Below are positions 1-6,674 of a DNA stretch of 7,655 bases, piece by piece. The notes below the pieces were generated by a model, which was not told the DNA's origin, did not search any database, and saw only the letters and a program-made list of their open reading frames with translations. The position numbers were made by a program, and so were the translations under genes. This DNA comes from Leucothrix mucor (GTDB taxonomy: Bacteria; Pseudomonadota; Gammaproteobacteria; Thiotrichales; Thiotrichaceae): NCBI GenBank assembly GCA_015662325.1, contig DQUJ01000153.1:1-7655 (forward strand). The letters run 5' to 3'. Position 1 is the stretch's first letter; every line of letters begins with the position of its first letter.

Positions 1-629
1 ACACGATCACACACCGCCTGCACTTCGGGCAAAATATGGGTCGATAAAATAACGCTGTGGTCATTGCCTAATTCACGAATCAAATCACGGATTTCATTAA
101 TCTGGATCGGATCAAGCCCGACCGTTGGCTCATCTAAAATAATCACTTCAGGATTGTGTAAAATAGCCTGTGCAATACCAACACGCTGTTGAAAACCTTT
201 GGATAAGTTACCAGTCAGTTTGTTAGCAACATCCTCTAAAGAACAGCGTTGTAACGCCGTTTGAATAGCCTGCTTTCTTGATGATTTAGGAATATCACGC
301 AAAGCAGCACAATAGCTTAAAAATTCCATCGCGGTCATATCACGATAAACAGGCGGTTGCTCTGGCAAATAACCAATCGACGCTTTCGCCTGTTGAGGGT
401 TATCTAAAAGATCAACGCCGTTGATTTTAATCTCGCCCGATGTTGGCGAAATATTGCCCGTCAACATCTGCATGGTGGTTGATTTACCCGCACCATTTGG
501 CCCAAGCAAGCCCAGCACTTCGCCTTTGCGAAGCACTAAATCGACATTGATCACCGCATGATGATTACCGTAAACACGGTTAAGCCCCGTTGCCCGAACG
601 AGTTCTTTGTTATTCTTAGTTGATGACAT
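1..629 (-). CDS. ABC-2 type transporter ATP-binding protein (GldA-like), partial: C-terminus beyond the left edge
   Basis: This is the cytoplasmic ATPase subunit of an ABC transporter; it would power a membrane permease by ATP hydrolysis. The 209 complete codons present hold the whole nucleotide-binding core: Walker A GPNGAGKST (residues 43-51), Q-loop Q91 within YLPEQPP, signature LSKGFQQR (142-149), Walker B VIILDEP (162-168), D-loop GLDP (171-174) and switch histidine H198. The LSKGFQQRVGIAQAI pattern and the early YLPEQPPVY segment resemble the ABC-2/GldA group of ATPases, often about 300 residues long, so perhaps the last third is missing. The ATG at 629-627 is chosen because it begins a normal N-terminus (MSSTKNNKELV); the Shine-Dalgarno is weak (GGGA about 11 bases upstream). 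Partner permease genes would be expected downstream, left of the window. The substrate cannot be told from the sequence. It is divergent from the cpxR-like gene. Confidence 0.93.
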   Translation of the reverse strand, partial: MSSTKNNKELVRATGLNRVYGNHHAVINVDLVLRKGEVLGLLGPNGAGKSTTMQMLTGNISPTSGEIKINGVDLLDNPQQAKASIGYLPEQPPVYRDMTAMEFLSYCAALRDIPKSSRKQAIQTALQRCSLEDVANKLTGNLSKGFQQRVGIAQAILHNPEVIILDEPTVGLDPIQINEIRDLIRELGNDHSVILSTHILPEVQAVCDR

Positions 630-660
630 TTGTGTTGAATTCCCAATTCTTCACGACGCT

Positions 661-722
661 AATGCGTTTTTATTTTGTTAGAAGCCTATTATAACACAAT
701 ACACTCTATTCAAAAACGCATT
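661..722. repeat. 11-bp perfect inverted repeat framing the ABC gene promoter
   Basis: AATGCGTTTTT at 661-671 is matched exactly by its reverse complement AAAAACGCATT at 712-722, with 40 bases between. On the minus strand one arm covers the predicted -35 of the ABC ATPase gene and the other lies just downstream of the expected transcription start. The arms are seen directly; a role as a repressor operator pair is inference, and chance is possible in AT-rich DNA. Confidence 0.5.
688..716 (-). promoter_or_regulatory. Predicted sigma-70 promoter of the ABC ATPase gene (extended -10)
   Basis: Reading the minus strand, a perfect TATAAT lies at 693-688, preceded directly by TGT (696-694), giving an extended -10. 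A weak -35 TTTTTG lies at 716-711 with a 17-base spacer. Transcription would start near 681, giving a leader of about 50 bases before the ATG at 629. The extended -10 would compensate for the poor -35. Confidence 0.6.
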
Positions 723-822
723 CAGCTAGCGACAAAAAACAGACATGCCCATTACTGGCCTTTAATGATAAATCGAATCAAAAAGACAATGCAATCCCAC
801 AAAAATTATGGCTTATGCCAAG

Positions 823-852
823 TTACTGTAATTTCATGTAAAAAAATAAAAA
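823..852 (+). promoter_or_regulatory. Possible promoter of the cpxR-cpxA operon
   Basis: TTACTG (823-828) could serve as a -35, with an AT-rich -10 such as ATAAAA or TAAAAA at 846-852 after 17-18 bases. The start would fall near 858, leaving a leader of about 25 bases. The -10 match is poor, which suits an activator-dependent promoter, and the candidate CpxR box at 828-842 overlaps it. This is only a weak prediction. Confidence 0.3.
828..842 (+). promoter_or_regulatory. Candidate CpxR box upstream of cpxR
   Basis: GTAAT (828-832), five bases, then GTAAA (838-842) matches the E. coli CpxR consensus of two GTAAA half-sites separated by five bases at nine of ten positions. It begins 55 bases upstream of the cpxR start codon and overlaps the putative promoter. 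In E. coli cpxRA is autoactivated, so the same control is inferred here. Confidence 0.55.
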
Positions 853-882
853 TTGCATCACAGCTATGGCATGATAGTAATC

Positions 883-1560
883 ATGACTAATATTTTAATC
901 GTTGACGATGATGTTGCACTGTGTGAAATGCTTGCGGAATATTTGACGAATGAAGGCTTTACGGTTGAAACGGTGCATGATGGTTTAGGCGGAGTTTCTC
1001 AAGCGCGCAGTAAAAATTATGATGCGATTGTGTTAGATGTGATGCTACCTAAAATGGATGGCTTTAGTGTTCTACGAGAGCTGCGCAAAAACGTAACAAC
1101 CCCCGTGATTATGCTGACTGCGAAAGGCGAAGATGTTGATCGGATTGTCGGCTTAGAGATGGGAGCAGATGATTATTTGCCCAAGCCTTGCAACCCGCGC
1201 GAATTGATCGCCCGTTTAAAAGCAATTATTCGACGAACCCAGCTTTCACCCCACACGCAAGATGAAATAAAAACAGGGCAACTAGAAGTTAAACCCAAAG
1301 CACGTCAGGCGTTTTATGATTCGGAACTGTTGTCACTGACCAGTAGTGAATATAATTTATTAGAAGTGTTGGCTCGGCAAGTTGGGCAAGTCGTCGATAA
1401 AAATACGCTTTCCGAACAAGCGCTGGGTAAAAAACTCACTGCTTATGATCGCAGTATTGATATGCACATGAGCAAGTTGCGCCAAAAACTGGGCGATGAA
1501 GATCAGCAATTAATCCAAACCGTGCGCGGTGTGGGTTATCAATTAACGGTCATTAACTAA
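883..1560 (+). CDS. cpxR: CpxR-like response regulator (OmpR/PhoB family)
   Basis: This is a cytoplasmic DNA-binding response regulator, probably phosphorylated by the adjacent sensor kinase and controlling envelope-stress genes. With the start at 883 it has 225 residues. The receiver domain spans about 3-115, with acidic pocket D8/D9, phosphoacceptor D52 (LDVMLP), T79 and K101 (LPKP). A winged-helix domain follows at about 125-222. The stretch LGKKLTAYDRSIDMH closely matches the recognition region of E. coli CpxR (LGKRLTPFDRAIDMH), which favours CpxR over other OmpR-type regulators. The frame is open upstream to 853 (TTG) and 871 (ATG), but ATG 883 gives the standard family start MTNILIVDDD; no strong Shine-Dalgarno decides the choice. 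Its stop overlaps the ribosome-binding site of the kinase gene, so the pair is an operon. Confidence 0.93.
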   Translation: MTNILIVDDDVALCEMLAEYLTNEGFTVETVHDGLGGVSQARSKNYDAIVLDVMLPKMDGFSVLRELRKNVTTPVIMLTAKGEDVDRIVGLEMGADDYLPKPCNPRELIARLKAIIRRTQLSPHTQDEIKTGQLEVKPKARQAFYDSELLSLTSSEYNLLEVLARQVGQVVDKNTLSEQALGKKLTAYDRSIDMHMSKLRQKLGDEDQQLIQTVRGVGYQLTVIN

Positions 1561-1572
1561 GGATTTAGGACA

Positions 1573-2928
1573 ATGGGTCGTTTATTCTGGAAAATATTTC
1601 TGTGGTTTTGGTTTACGCTTATCCTAATTGGCGCAGGCGTATCGTGGGGCACAGCAATTTATGTGCAAAATTCCGAGAAGCTTCAACAACGGGATTATCG
1701 TTCTCGTTTTATTTCTAGCCGTGTAGAGTTACTCCGCCAAGTGCTTCGTTATGGCGGAGGCGAGGCTGTTAGTGATATTCTAAAAAACAGAAAAGTAGGC
1801 TTACGCCGCGTTCAGATTTTTGTTGTAAATAAAAATAATCAAGAAATTTTAGGGCGTACTTTTGATAAAAACACCGCAGGCTTTAAACAGTACCCACCTG
1901 TAAAAACCATAGATGGCGAAATCTACAGCGTCTTTTCTATTCAACGACCTCGAGCCAAAAAAAGCACTCTGTCACGCATGCTACGACCGTTTAAACGTAG
2001 CCCAGCAATATATTTATTATGGCTAGGCATCGCTTTAGCGCTGAGTAGTCTCGTCTGCTTTTGGTTAGCGCGCTATATGAGCAAACCAATTAGAACGCTA
2101 CAATCTGCCACAAAGAAGTTTTCACAGGGTGATTTAGATACACGGGTCGCAGGGCTTATCGGCAACCGACGTGATGAAATTGCCGATCTTGGGCAGGATT
2201 TTGACAAAATGGCATCACGCCTGCAAAGTCTAATCAACAATCAAAAACAATTACTCAGCGATATTTCACACGAACTCCGCTCACCCTTAGCACGTATGCA
2301 AGTCGCGATTGGTTTAGCCAAAAATAAAACAGGCGGTGATGTTGCCATTGAAATGTTAAGAATCGAGCAAGAAACCAATCGGCTGGATGATTTGATTGGG
2401 CAATCACTCACCCTTTCGCGACTCAATGCAGGAGCGGTTTACCCGAAAGATGACTTTATCGACATCGGAAAATTACTCGAAGATATTGTGGTCGATTGTA
2501 ACTTTGAAGCGAACGATAAAGATAAGAAAGTGGTCTTCAAATACGAGCAAACATGGACAATCAATGCCAATGTGGAGCTTTTACGACGCGCCTTAGAAAA
2601 TATTATTCGCAATGCCGTTCACTACACAGCATCGGCAACAACTGTTGAAGTTTCACTTTATAAAAATCACCCAAATACATTTAAAATCAGTATTTGCGAT
2701 CAAGGCAAAGGTGCGCCAGCAGAAAAGCTAGACAGCTTGTTTGAACCGTTTGTGCGCCTTTCTGAAGCCAGAGATAGGGACAGTGGCGGATACGGACTAG
2801 GACTTGCTATTGCTAAACGTGCGATTGAATTTCACCAAGGCAATATTACGGCACGCAACAGAAAAACAAACGGTTTATGTGTTGATATTACGCTGCCACT
2901 CGAGGTTAGTGCAGAGACAATTACATAA
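1573..2928 (+). CDS. cpxA: CpxA-like sensor histidine kinase
   Basis: This inner-membrane kinase/phosphatase should sense envelope stress and control the phosphorylation of CpxR. The 451 residues match CpxA in length (457 in E. coli) and order: TM1 about 8-30, a periplasmic sensor of roughly 115 residues, TM2 about 146-166, HAMP about 167-220, then the dimerisation domain with H-box SDISHELRSPL and phosphorylated H233. The ATPase domain shows the N-box around N347 (ENIIRNAV), the G1 box D376-Q-G-K-G380 and the G2 box G406-Y-G-L-G-L. LLSDISHELR and the FEPFVRLSEARDRDSGG stretch are very close to E. coli CpxA. The periplasmic sensor is much less similar, as is usual. The ribosome-binding site AAGGA (1559-1563) overlaps the cpxR stop, indicating coupled expression. 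The 3' end overlaps candidate CpxR sites for the next gene. Confidence 0.92.
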   Translation: MGRLFWKIFLWFWFTLILIGAGVSWGTAIYVQNSEKLQQRDYRSRFISSRVELLRQVLRYGGGEAVSDILKNRKVGLRRVQIFVVNKNNQEILGRTFDKNTAGFKQYPPVKTIDGEIYSVFSIQRPRAKKSTLSRMLRPFKRSPAIYLLWLGIALALSSLVCFWLARYMSKPIRTLQSATKKFSQGDLDTRVAGLIGNRRDEIADLGQDFDKMASRLQSLINNQKQLLSDISHELRSPLARMQVAIGLAKNKTGGDVAIEMLRIEQETNRLDDLIGQSLTLSRLNAGAVYPKDDFIDIGKLLEDIVVDCNFEANDKDKKVVFKYEQTWTINANVELLRRALENIIRNAVHYTASATTVEVSLYKNHPNTFKISICDQGKGAPAEKLDSLFEPFVRLSEARDRDSGGYGLGLAIAKRAIEFHQGNITARNRKTNGLCVDITLPLEVSAETIT

Positions 2929-2945
2929 AATTACACGCTTATTAC
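2920..2945 (-). promoter_or_regulatory. Three phased CpxR-like half-sites upstream of the cpxP-like gene
   Basis: ATTAC occurs at 2920-2924, 2930-2934 and 2941-2945; on the minus strand this reads GTAAT three times, separated by six and then five bases, about one helical turn apart. The pair at 2920-2934 has the five-base spacing of the E. coli CpxR box, and the same GTAAT half-site occurs upstream of cpxR. The array starts within the last codons of cpxA and ends just before the promoter of the next gene. Binding by CpxR is inferred. Confidence 0.55.
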
Positions 2946-2950
2946 CCTTA

Positions 2951-2979
2951 TTGACAGCAACAGCTCATATAATTAAATC
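2951..2979 (+). promoter_or_regulatory. Predicted promoter of the cpxP-like gene
   Basis: A perfect -35 TTGACA (2951-2956) is followed after 16-17 bases by TTAAAT/TAAATC (2973-2979). A perfect TATAAT also lies at 2968-2973; it is only 11 bases from TTGACA, so it would need a different, weak -35 near 2945 and an activator. Either way the gene seems to have its own start site close to the CpxR-like half-sites, besides possible read-through from cpxA, since no terminator is seen in the gap. Confidence 0.55.
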
Positions 2980-3027
2980 ATCGCAACAACAATGTTTCGA
3001 TCACCAAATAAAATGGAGAAAGCTCTA

Positions 3028-3606
3028 ATGAATAGTTCTAAACAAATAAATAATCTTAAACAAGTAAATACCCCAACAACAAAACTAAGTAAACGCCGCT
3101 TTTTAGCAGGAATCGCAATAGCGGGCGCTCTCAGCATTAGCAGTATTGCGCAAGCTGGCCCGCATTGTAATAAATTGGGTGATGGCAAGCACGGTTACAA
3201 ACATGGCTCTAAGCACGGTTCTATACAAGGAAAGAGTCACCGCTTTAACCACCGTAAAAGCCCTGAATTTATGCAAAAGCGATTAGATCGCATGACTAAA
3301 AAATTAGAGCTATCAGATACTCAAAAACAACACGTTCAAGCGCTGATTAAAAATCATCGCAATACAATAAAACCCTTACGCAATGAGAAATACAGCTTAC
3401 GCAAAGAGATGAGAAGACTAGACCCAAGCGCAAGTGATTACAGTGCGAAGTTGGCGGATATAGCGAATAGAAAAGCAGAATTAGTGCGCCAAATAACCAT
3501 TGCTCAAGGCAACAAACGTCAGCAAATGGCGCAGATTTTAACGGATGAACAGCGTGCTAAACGAAAGGCAATGCGTGCTAGGCATCATGGGGCGAAACGT
3601 ATTTAA
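3028..3606 (+). CDS. cpxP: CpxP/Spy-family periplasmic protein with a His-rich N-terminal segment
   Basis: Likely a periplasmic chaperone/adaptor of the Spy/CpxP family; in E. coli CpxP damps CpxA signalling and binds misfolded envelope proteins. The start at 3028 is preferred over in-frame ATGs at 2992 and 3013 because GGAG (3015-3018) sits nine bases before it; this gives 192 residues, longer than E. coli CpxP (166). A basic N-region, a hydrophobic core (about 25-41) and AQA cleavage before G44 form a signal peptide; SKRRFLA (21-27) resembles a Tat motif with K for the first R. Residues 45-76 are rich in His, Lys and Gly with one Cys (C47). The helical part contains the two family LTxxQ-type motifs, LSDTQ (95-99) and LTDEQ (171-175). 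Placed directly after cpxA, whereas in E. coli cpxP is divergent from cpxRA. Family is clear; the exact CpxP role is inferred from context. Confidence 0.85.
   Translation: MNSSKQINNLKQVNTPTTKLSKRRFLAGIAIAGALSISSIAQAGPHCNKLGDGKHGYKHGSKHGSIQGKSHRFNHRKSPEFMQKRLDRMTKKLELSDTQKQHVQALIKNHRNTIKPLRNEKYSLRKEMRRLDPSASDYSAKLADIANRKAELVRQITIAQGNKRQQMAQILTDEQRAKRKAMRARHHGAKRI
3187..3222 (+). repeat. Three 12-bp tandem units coding for KHG repeats
   Basis: Three successive 12-base units (AAGCACGGTTAC, AAACATGGCTCT, AAGCACGGTTCT) encode KHGY, KHGS and KHGS. The first and third units differ by one base, so they may have arisen by duplication. They lie in the His-rich segment of the cpxP-like gene just after the signal peptide. 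Confidence 0.7.
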
Positions 3607-3643
3607 GTTTAACAATAGAAAACAAAAGGAAGTAAATAAAGCT

Positions 3644-3720
3644 GTCATTCCGCGCAGCGGGAATCTATGTTCATACAAAGTGCCATTTTATACATGGATT
3701 CCCGCCTGAGCGAGAATGAC
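3644..3720. repeat. Nested palindromic intergenic repeat, copy 1
   Basis: The left arm starts GTCATTCCGCG (3644) and runs to about 3671; the right arm (3691-3720) ends GCGAGAATGAC and is its near reverse complement. Each arm is itself a small hairpin (ATTCCGC/GCGGGAAT on the left, ATTCCCGC/GCGAGAAT on the right), so the element could form a long stem or a cruciform. It fills the gap between two convergent genes. The GTCATTCCCGC...GCGGGAATGAC style is familiar from dispersed palindromic repeats in many proteobacteria. There is no T-run, so it is not a typical terminator. A related copy lies at 6675-6753. Confidence 0.75.
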
Positions 3721-3727
3721 GACGGTC

Positions 3728-4972
3728 TTATTTTCCGTGAATTCCTTTCATGCTTTTCATATGAAAACTCTTCAAAGAAGGTACTTTCTTTCCTAAAACA
3801 ATCTTAAATGTTTTGCTTTGATGTTTTCTTTTGATCACTGCCGTTACAGCATCACCTGGTTTTTTATCCAGCGCCCAAAGCCTTAAATCTGTTGTTGTTT
3901 TAATAGGGGTATTATCCAAGCGTTGAATAATATCTACCTTTTTCAACCCCGCTTTTGATGCCGCGCCGTGATGCAATAATGATCCAATCACTACACCTTG
4001 CTTCGAGTCTTTCATGGCAATTCCCAAGCGCCCAATTGATGGCAATTTTGCTTCGGGAGAAAACAGTAAATAGTCACCATGAGTCGGCTTGGGGTTTTCG
4101 TTTATATTGTTCAATACAACGGCTGGTCTAGTTTTGATACGTCGCTCTAAACGATCAGGAATACCTTCGCGATTGATGATATGCCCGCCTCCTGCCAAAA
4201 TAACGATACGATGATCAGAGTGGGTTTGCAAAAACTTAGCCGCTTGATCTGCCATGCCTTCATCCCAAGCCAGTTGCGCCTCAAAGAATTTTTCAAAGTT
4301 TTTACTACTGGTAGTAGAGTGCCCACCGAATACGCTTTTTAAGCGTTTAACATACGCTTGATTAGATTTATCCAAGGTTTTAGGCAGTTGACTACGCTCT
4401 TTTTTATTTAAGCCTTTAATGCCGACTTTGGTGATTCGTTTGGTTAATTCTTTGGGCACATTCAAGGCAACAAGCGGAATTTTATTTTGCTTTGCGTAGT
4501 TGAAAATAGGGCGATACAAACGGAAATCAAAACGCCAACGATCAAAATATTCAGTGCCACGTAGCATTGCATGTTCGCTAATTCGACCTGCAATATAGTC
4601 ATCTAAGTAAGATTGAAAGGGTTGCTGAATCATCTCTAAGCCAATCGCTATCTTGCCCCATTTTTTATGCAAGCCTTTGATAACCGCCAACTGATTAAGA
4701 TGGTCGCTGTAGCTGGTGTGAATTTCGCCGACCAACACCGCTTTGTGGGTTGCTAATTGAGGCATGATTGAATTAAGTGATTGCAAAGAGTTAAGGCTTA
4801 ATGCAGTGATTTTAGATGGCGTGTTTTTATCTACAGTGGTACTGTTTTTTGCAGAAGAAACAGGGGCCTTATAATGACTACAACCCGTAATTGACAGCAG
4901 CAGTATCAACGATAGCAAAGAGAAAATAAATGACTTAGATAAAATCTGATTGATAGTAGATGGCTTCATCAT
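3728..4972 (-). CDS. ChaN-family (DUF399) lipoprotein with C-terminal PDZ domain
   Basis: A 414-residue predicted lipoprotein. The signal peptide has a hydrophobic core (about 15-28) and lipobox ITGC with lipidated C31; S32 at +2 suggests outer-membrane sorting. Residues about 65-290 fit the ChaN-like haem-binding family: VGEIHTSYSDH (81-91), GLEM (111-114), a FFEAQLAWDEGMA stretch (229-241) and GGGHI (261-265). In Campylobacter ChaN binds haem and is linked to iron uptake. Residues about 313-395 form a PDZ domain (GVVIGSLLHHGAASKAGLKKVDIIQRLD, shown here in part as HHGAASKAGL at 334-343). The C-terminal tail (about 400-414) is rich in Lys, His and Met. The frame starts with two adjacent ATGs at 4972 and 4969; GGA nine bases upstream favours the first. 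It converges on the cpxP-like gene; the 104-base AT-rich gap to the upstream gene shows no strong promoter or terminator. Haem binding is inferred from the family. Confidence 0.85.
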   Translation of the reverse strand: MMKPSTINQILSKSFIFSLLSLILLLSITGCSHYKAPVSSAKNSTTVDKNTPSKITALSLNSLQSLNSIMPQLATHKAVLVGEIHTSYSDHLNQLAVIKGLHKKWGKIAIGLEMIQQPFQSYLDDYIAGRISEHAMLRGTEYFDRWRFDFRLYRPIFNYAKQNKIPLVALNVPKELTKRITKVGIKGLNKKERSQLPKTLDKSNQAYVKRLKSVFGGHSTTSSKNFEKFFEAQLAWDEGMADQAAKFLQTHSDHRIVILAGGGHIINREGIPDRLERRIKTRPAVVLNNINENPKPTHGDYLLFSPEAKLPSIGRLGIAMKDSKQGVVIGSLLHHGAASKAGLKKVDIIQRLDNTPIKTTTDLRLWALDKKPGDAVTAVIKRKHQSKTFKIVLGKKVPSLKSFHMKSMKGIHGK

Positions 4973-5076
4973 AAAGGTTGTTCCGTATTATTTTGAGTCT
5001 GAAAAACCAGTTTACACTTAATTTAAAGCTAATAAATTAATAAATGTTTGTTTAGGTTTTCAAACTAAATCATAAA

Positions 5077-6606
5077 TTAGATTTTCAAATCATCAATATA
5101 AAGCTGGTACAAACGCGGTTCCATAATGGAATTAACTGGCACTTCCAGCTTCTCGGTATCTTTGCTAAACACCATTGCAGCTTGCATCGTTGTATCATTA
5201 ATAAATTGGGTCGGTATTGTAAATTTATAATCACGCGGTACGCTATTATTCGCGCTTGCAATATTAAACCCCCAAATGCCGAACGATGGAATCGTCACGT
5301 GATAGCTAAGCGTATCGTCGAAAACATGATCAAGCGTTTGCTGAATACACCAGAATGTTTTGCGCGTGAAATAAGGCGAAGAACTTTGCGTAACCAGCAC
5401 CCCATTAGGCGACATGCGCTTGCGTATCATGGTGTAAAACTCTCTTGAATAGAGTTTATTGATTGCCTCGTTGTGCGGGTCTGGCATGTCGATAATCACG
5501 CGGTCGTATAGAATGCCGGCTTTATTAATAAAACTAAACGCGTCTTGATTATAAATAGTCAGTTTTTCATTTTCTAAGCTACCTTCATTAAGGGTTGCCA
5601 ACATATAAAGATTTTTGCTGATATCTGTCATTTCTGGATCTATATCCACCAGATCAATTTTTTTAACAGCATCGTGCTTAAGGATTTCTCGTACCGCCAA
5701 ACCATCGCCACCGCCGAGTATTAGTATCGTTTCTTTATTGCCAGGAATAGATAAAAGCGGATGAACTAATGATTCGTGATAACGGTATTCATCACGTGAT
5801 GAAAACTGAATATGCCCATCAATATATAAACGGCTTTCGTTATTTACACTCGACTTTGTGACCACAATTTTTTGATACGGCGTTTGTTTTTTATAAATGA
5901 TTTGATCAAAATATAAATGCTTTTCGGCAAAGCTGGTTAAGCGTGTGCCGTAAATAGTAAACAGCACCAACATTGCTAAAATAAACAGTGAGATATTGGT
6001 GAGTAAACGCGGTGATGACAGGTATTTTCGGAAAAAATAAATATTAATTAATGCAGTCAGAATATTGATTAAGCCAATCGCAAAGGATGAACGAATCAAA
6101 CCTAATTGTGGCAATAAAAATAAAGGAAACGCCACCGCGCCGATTAATGCACCCAAATAATCCAACGACATAACATTGGCGATCGAATCTCGCATACTGT
6201 GCTTTTGCGCAAGTATGCCCGTTAAGATGGGTATTTCCATGCCCACCAATGCGCCAATGATTAAAATAAGGCTATACATGGTGGCATCGTACAATGCGCG
6301 AACCATCGGAAAGGCCATCAACAACAGCAAGCTACAAACGCCGCCGACTAATGAAATGGCAATTTCTACGCTAATAAAGTTTTGGACTAAATTATCGCCC
6401 AGCATTTTAGAAAGATAAGAGCCGACTCCCATCGCAAACATAAAAAAGCCGATGGTGAGTGAAAATTGATACACGCTGTTGCCCAATAAATAACTGGAAA
6501 CGGTGCTGATAATTAATTGATAGGCAATGCCACAAAGGGCAACGACTAAAATTGAAACGAGCAAAATACCCGTTTGTTTTTTACTAAGCTGGGAATACGC
6601 TTGCAA
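5077..6606 (-). CDS. Membrane-fused spermidine synthase-like protein (polyamine aminopropyltransferase)
   Basis: A 509-residue fusion: about seven membrane helices (roughly 14-34, 46-65, 77-99, 108-132, 147-168, 170-192, 203-221) followed by a cytoplasmic spermidine synthase domain (about 228-440). Such domains transfer aminopropyl from decarboxylated S-adenosylmethionine to a diamine such as putrescine. Visible motifs are the substrate-side PYQKIVV (243-249), YIDG (261-264) and YHE (276-278), the nucleotide loop GGGDG (298-302), VDIDP (320-324), D355, and DMPDP (373-377), in which D373 aligns with the catalytic Asp of the DSTDP motif in E. coli SpeE. The start is TTG at 6606: AGG lies eight bases upstream, an in-frame TAG lies just before, and a later start would cut helix 1. 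No speD is present, so the true substrate is uncertain. A terminator hairpin stands 22 bases upstream of the start. Confidence 0.9.
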   Translation of the reverse strand: MQAYSQLSKKQTGILLVSILVVALCGIAYQLIISTVSSYLLGNSVYQFSLTIGFFMFAMGVGSYLSKMLGDNLVQNFISVEIAISLVGGVCSLLLLMAFPMVRALYDATMYSLILIIGALVGMEIPILTGILAQKHSMRDSIANVMSLDYLGALIGAVAFPLFLLPQLGLIRSSFAIGLINILTALINIYFFRKYLSSPRLLTNISLFILAMLVLFTIYGTRLTSFAEKHLYFDQIIYKKQTPYQKIVVTKSSVNNESRLYIDGHIQFSSRDEYRYHESLVHPLLSIPGNKETILILGGGDGLAVREILKHDAVKKIDLVDIDPEMTDISKNLYMLATLNEGSLENEKLTIYNQDAFSFINKAGILYDRVIIDMPDPHNEAINKLYSREFYTMIRKRMSPNGVLVTQSSSPYFTRKTFWCIQQTLDHVFDDTLSYHVTIPSFGIWGFNIASANNSVPRDYKFTIPTQFINDTTMQAAMVFSKDTEKLEVPVNSIMEPRLYQLYIDDLKI

Positions 6607-6627
6607 GGTGAATACCTAATTGAACAT

Positions 6628-6661
6628 AAAATAAAAGCCCCTATGCATTTGCATAGGAGCT
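6628..6661 (-). terminator. Rho-independent terminator after the small membrane-protein gene
   Basis: On the minus strand, AGCTCCTATGC (6661-6651) pairs with GCATAGGGGCT (6646-6636), ten of eleven positions with one A/C mismatch, around a four-base loop. It is followed by TTTTATTTT (6636-6628). It would end transcripts from the gene at 6767-7348. It lies only 22 bases before the start of the spermidine synthase-like gene, so partial read-through or attenuation is possible. Confidence 0.8.
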
Positions 6662-6674
6662 ACATTTAAACCAA

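Noticed and set aside
675..890. 71-codon open frame (TTG start) in the gap before cpxR
   Set aside because: It has no convincing ribosome-binding site, no recognisable features, overlaps the cpxR start and covers the promoter and CpxR-like site; it looks like chance in AT-rich DNA.
2241..3188. Short open frames inside or overlapping cpxA and cpxP (2241-2426 minus, 2396-2596 plus, 2804-3028 plus, 2973-3188 minus)
   Set aside because: All lie in alternative frames of well-supported genes and show no protein-like composition or start signals.
3644..3720. Bidirectional terminator for the convergent cpxP-like and ChaN-like genes
   Set aside because: The hairpins are strong, but neither strand has a T-run after them, and a related copy occurs elsewhere; a dispersed repeat explains it better, although it may still impede transcription.
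5000..5070. Terminator or promoter in the AT-rich gap between the spermidine synthase-like and ChaN-like genes
   Set aside because: Only short weak stems (TTTAG/CTAAA) and several poor -10-like matches are present; nothing stands out from the AT-rich background.
5182..6418. Plus-strand open frames at 5182-5448 and 6176-6418
   Set aside because: They are antisense to the spermidine synthase-like gene, whose domains and motifs are continuous across both intervals.
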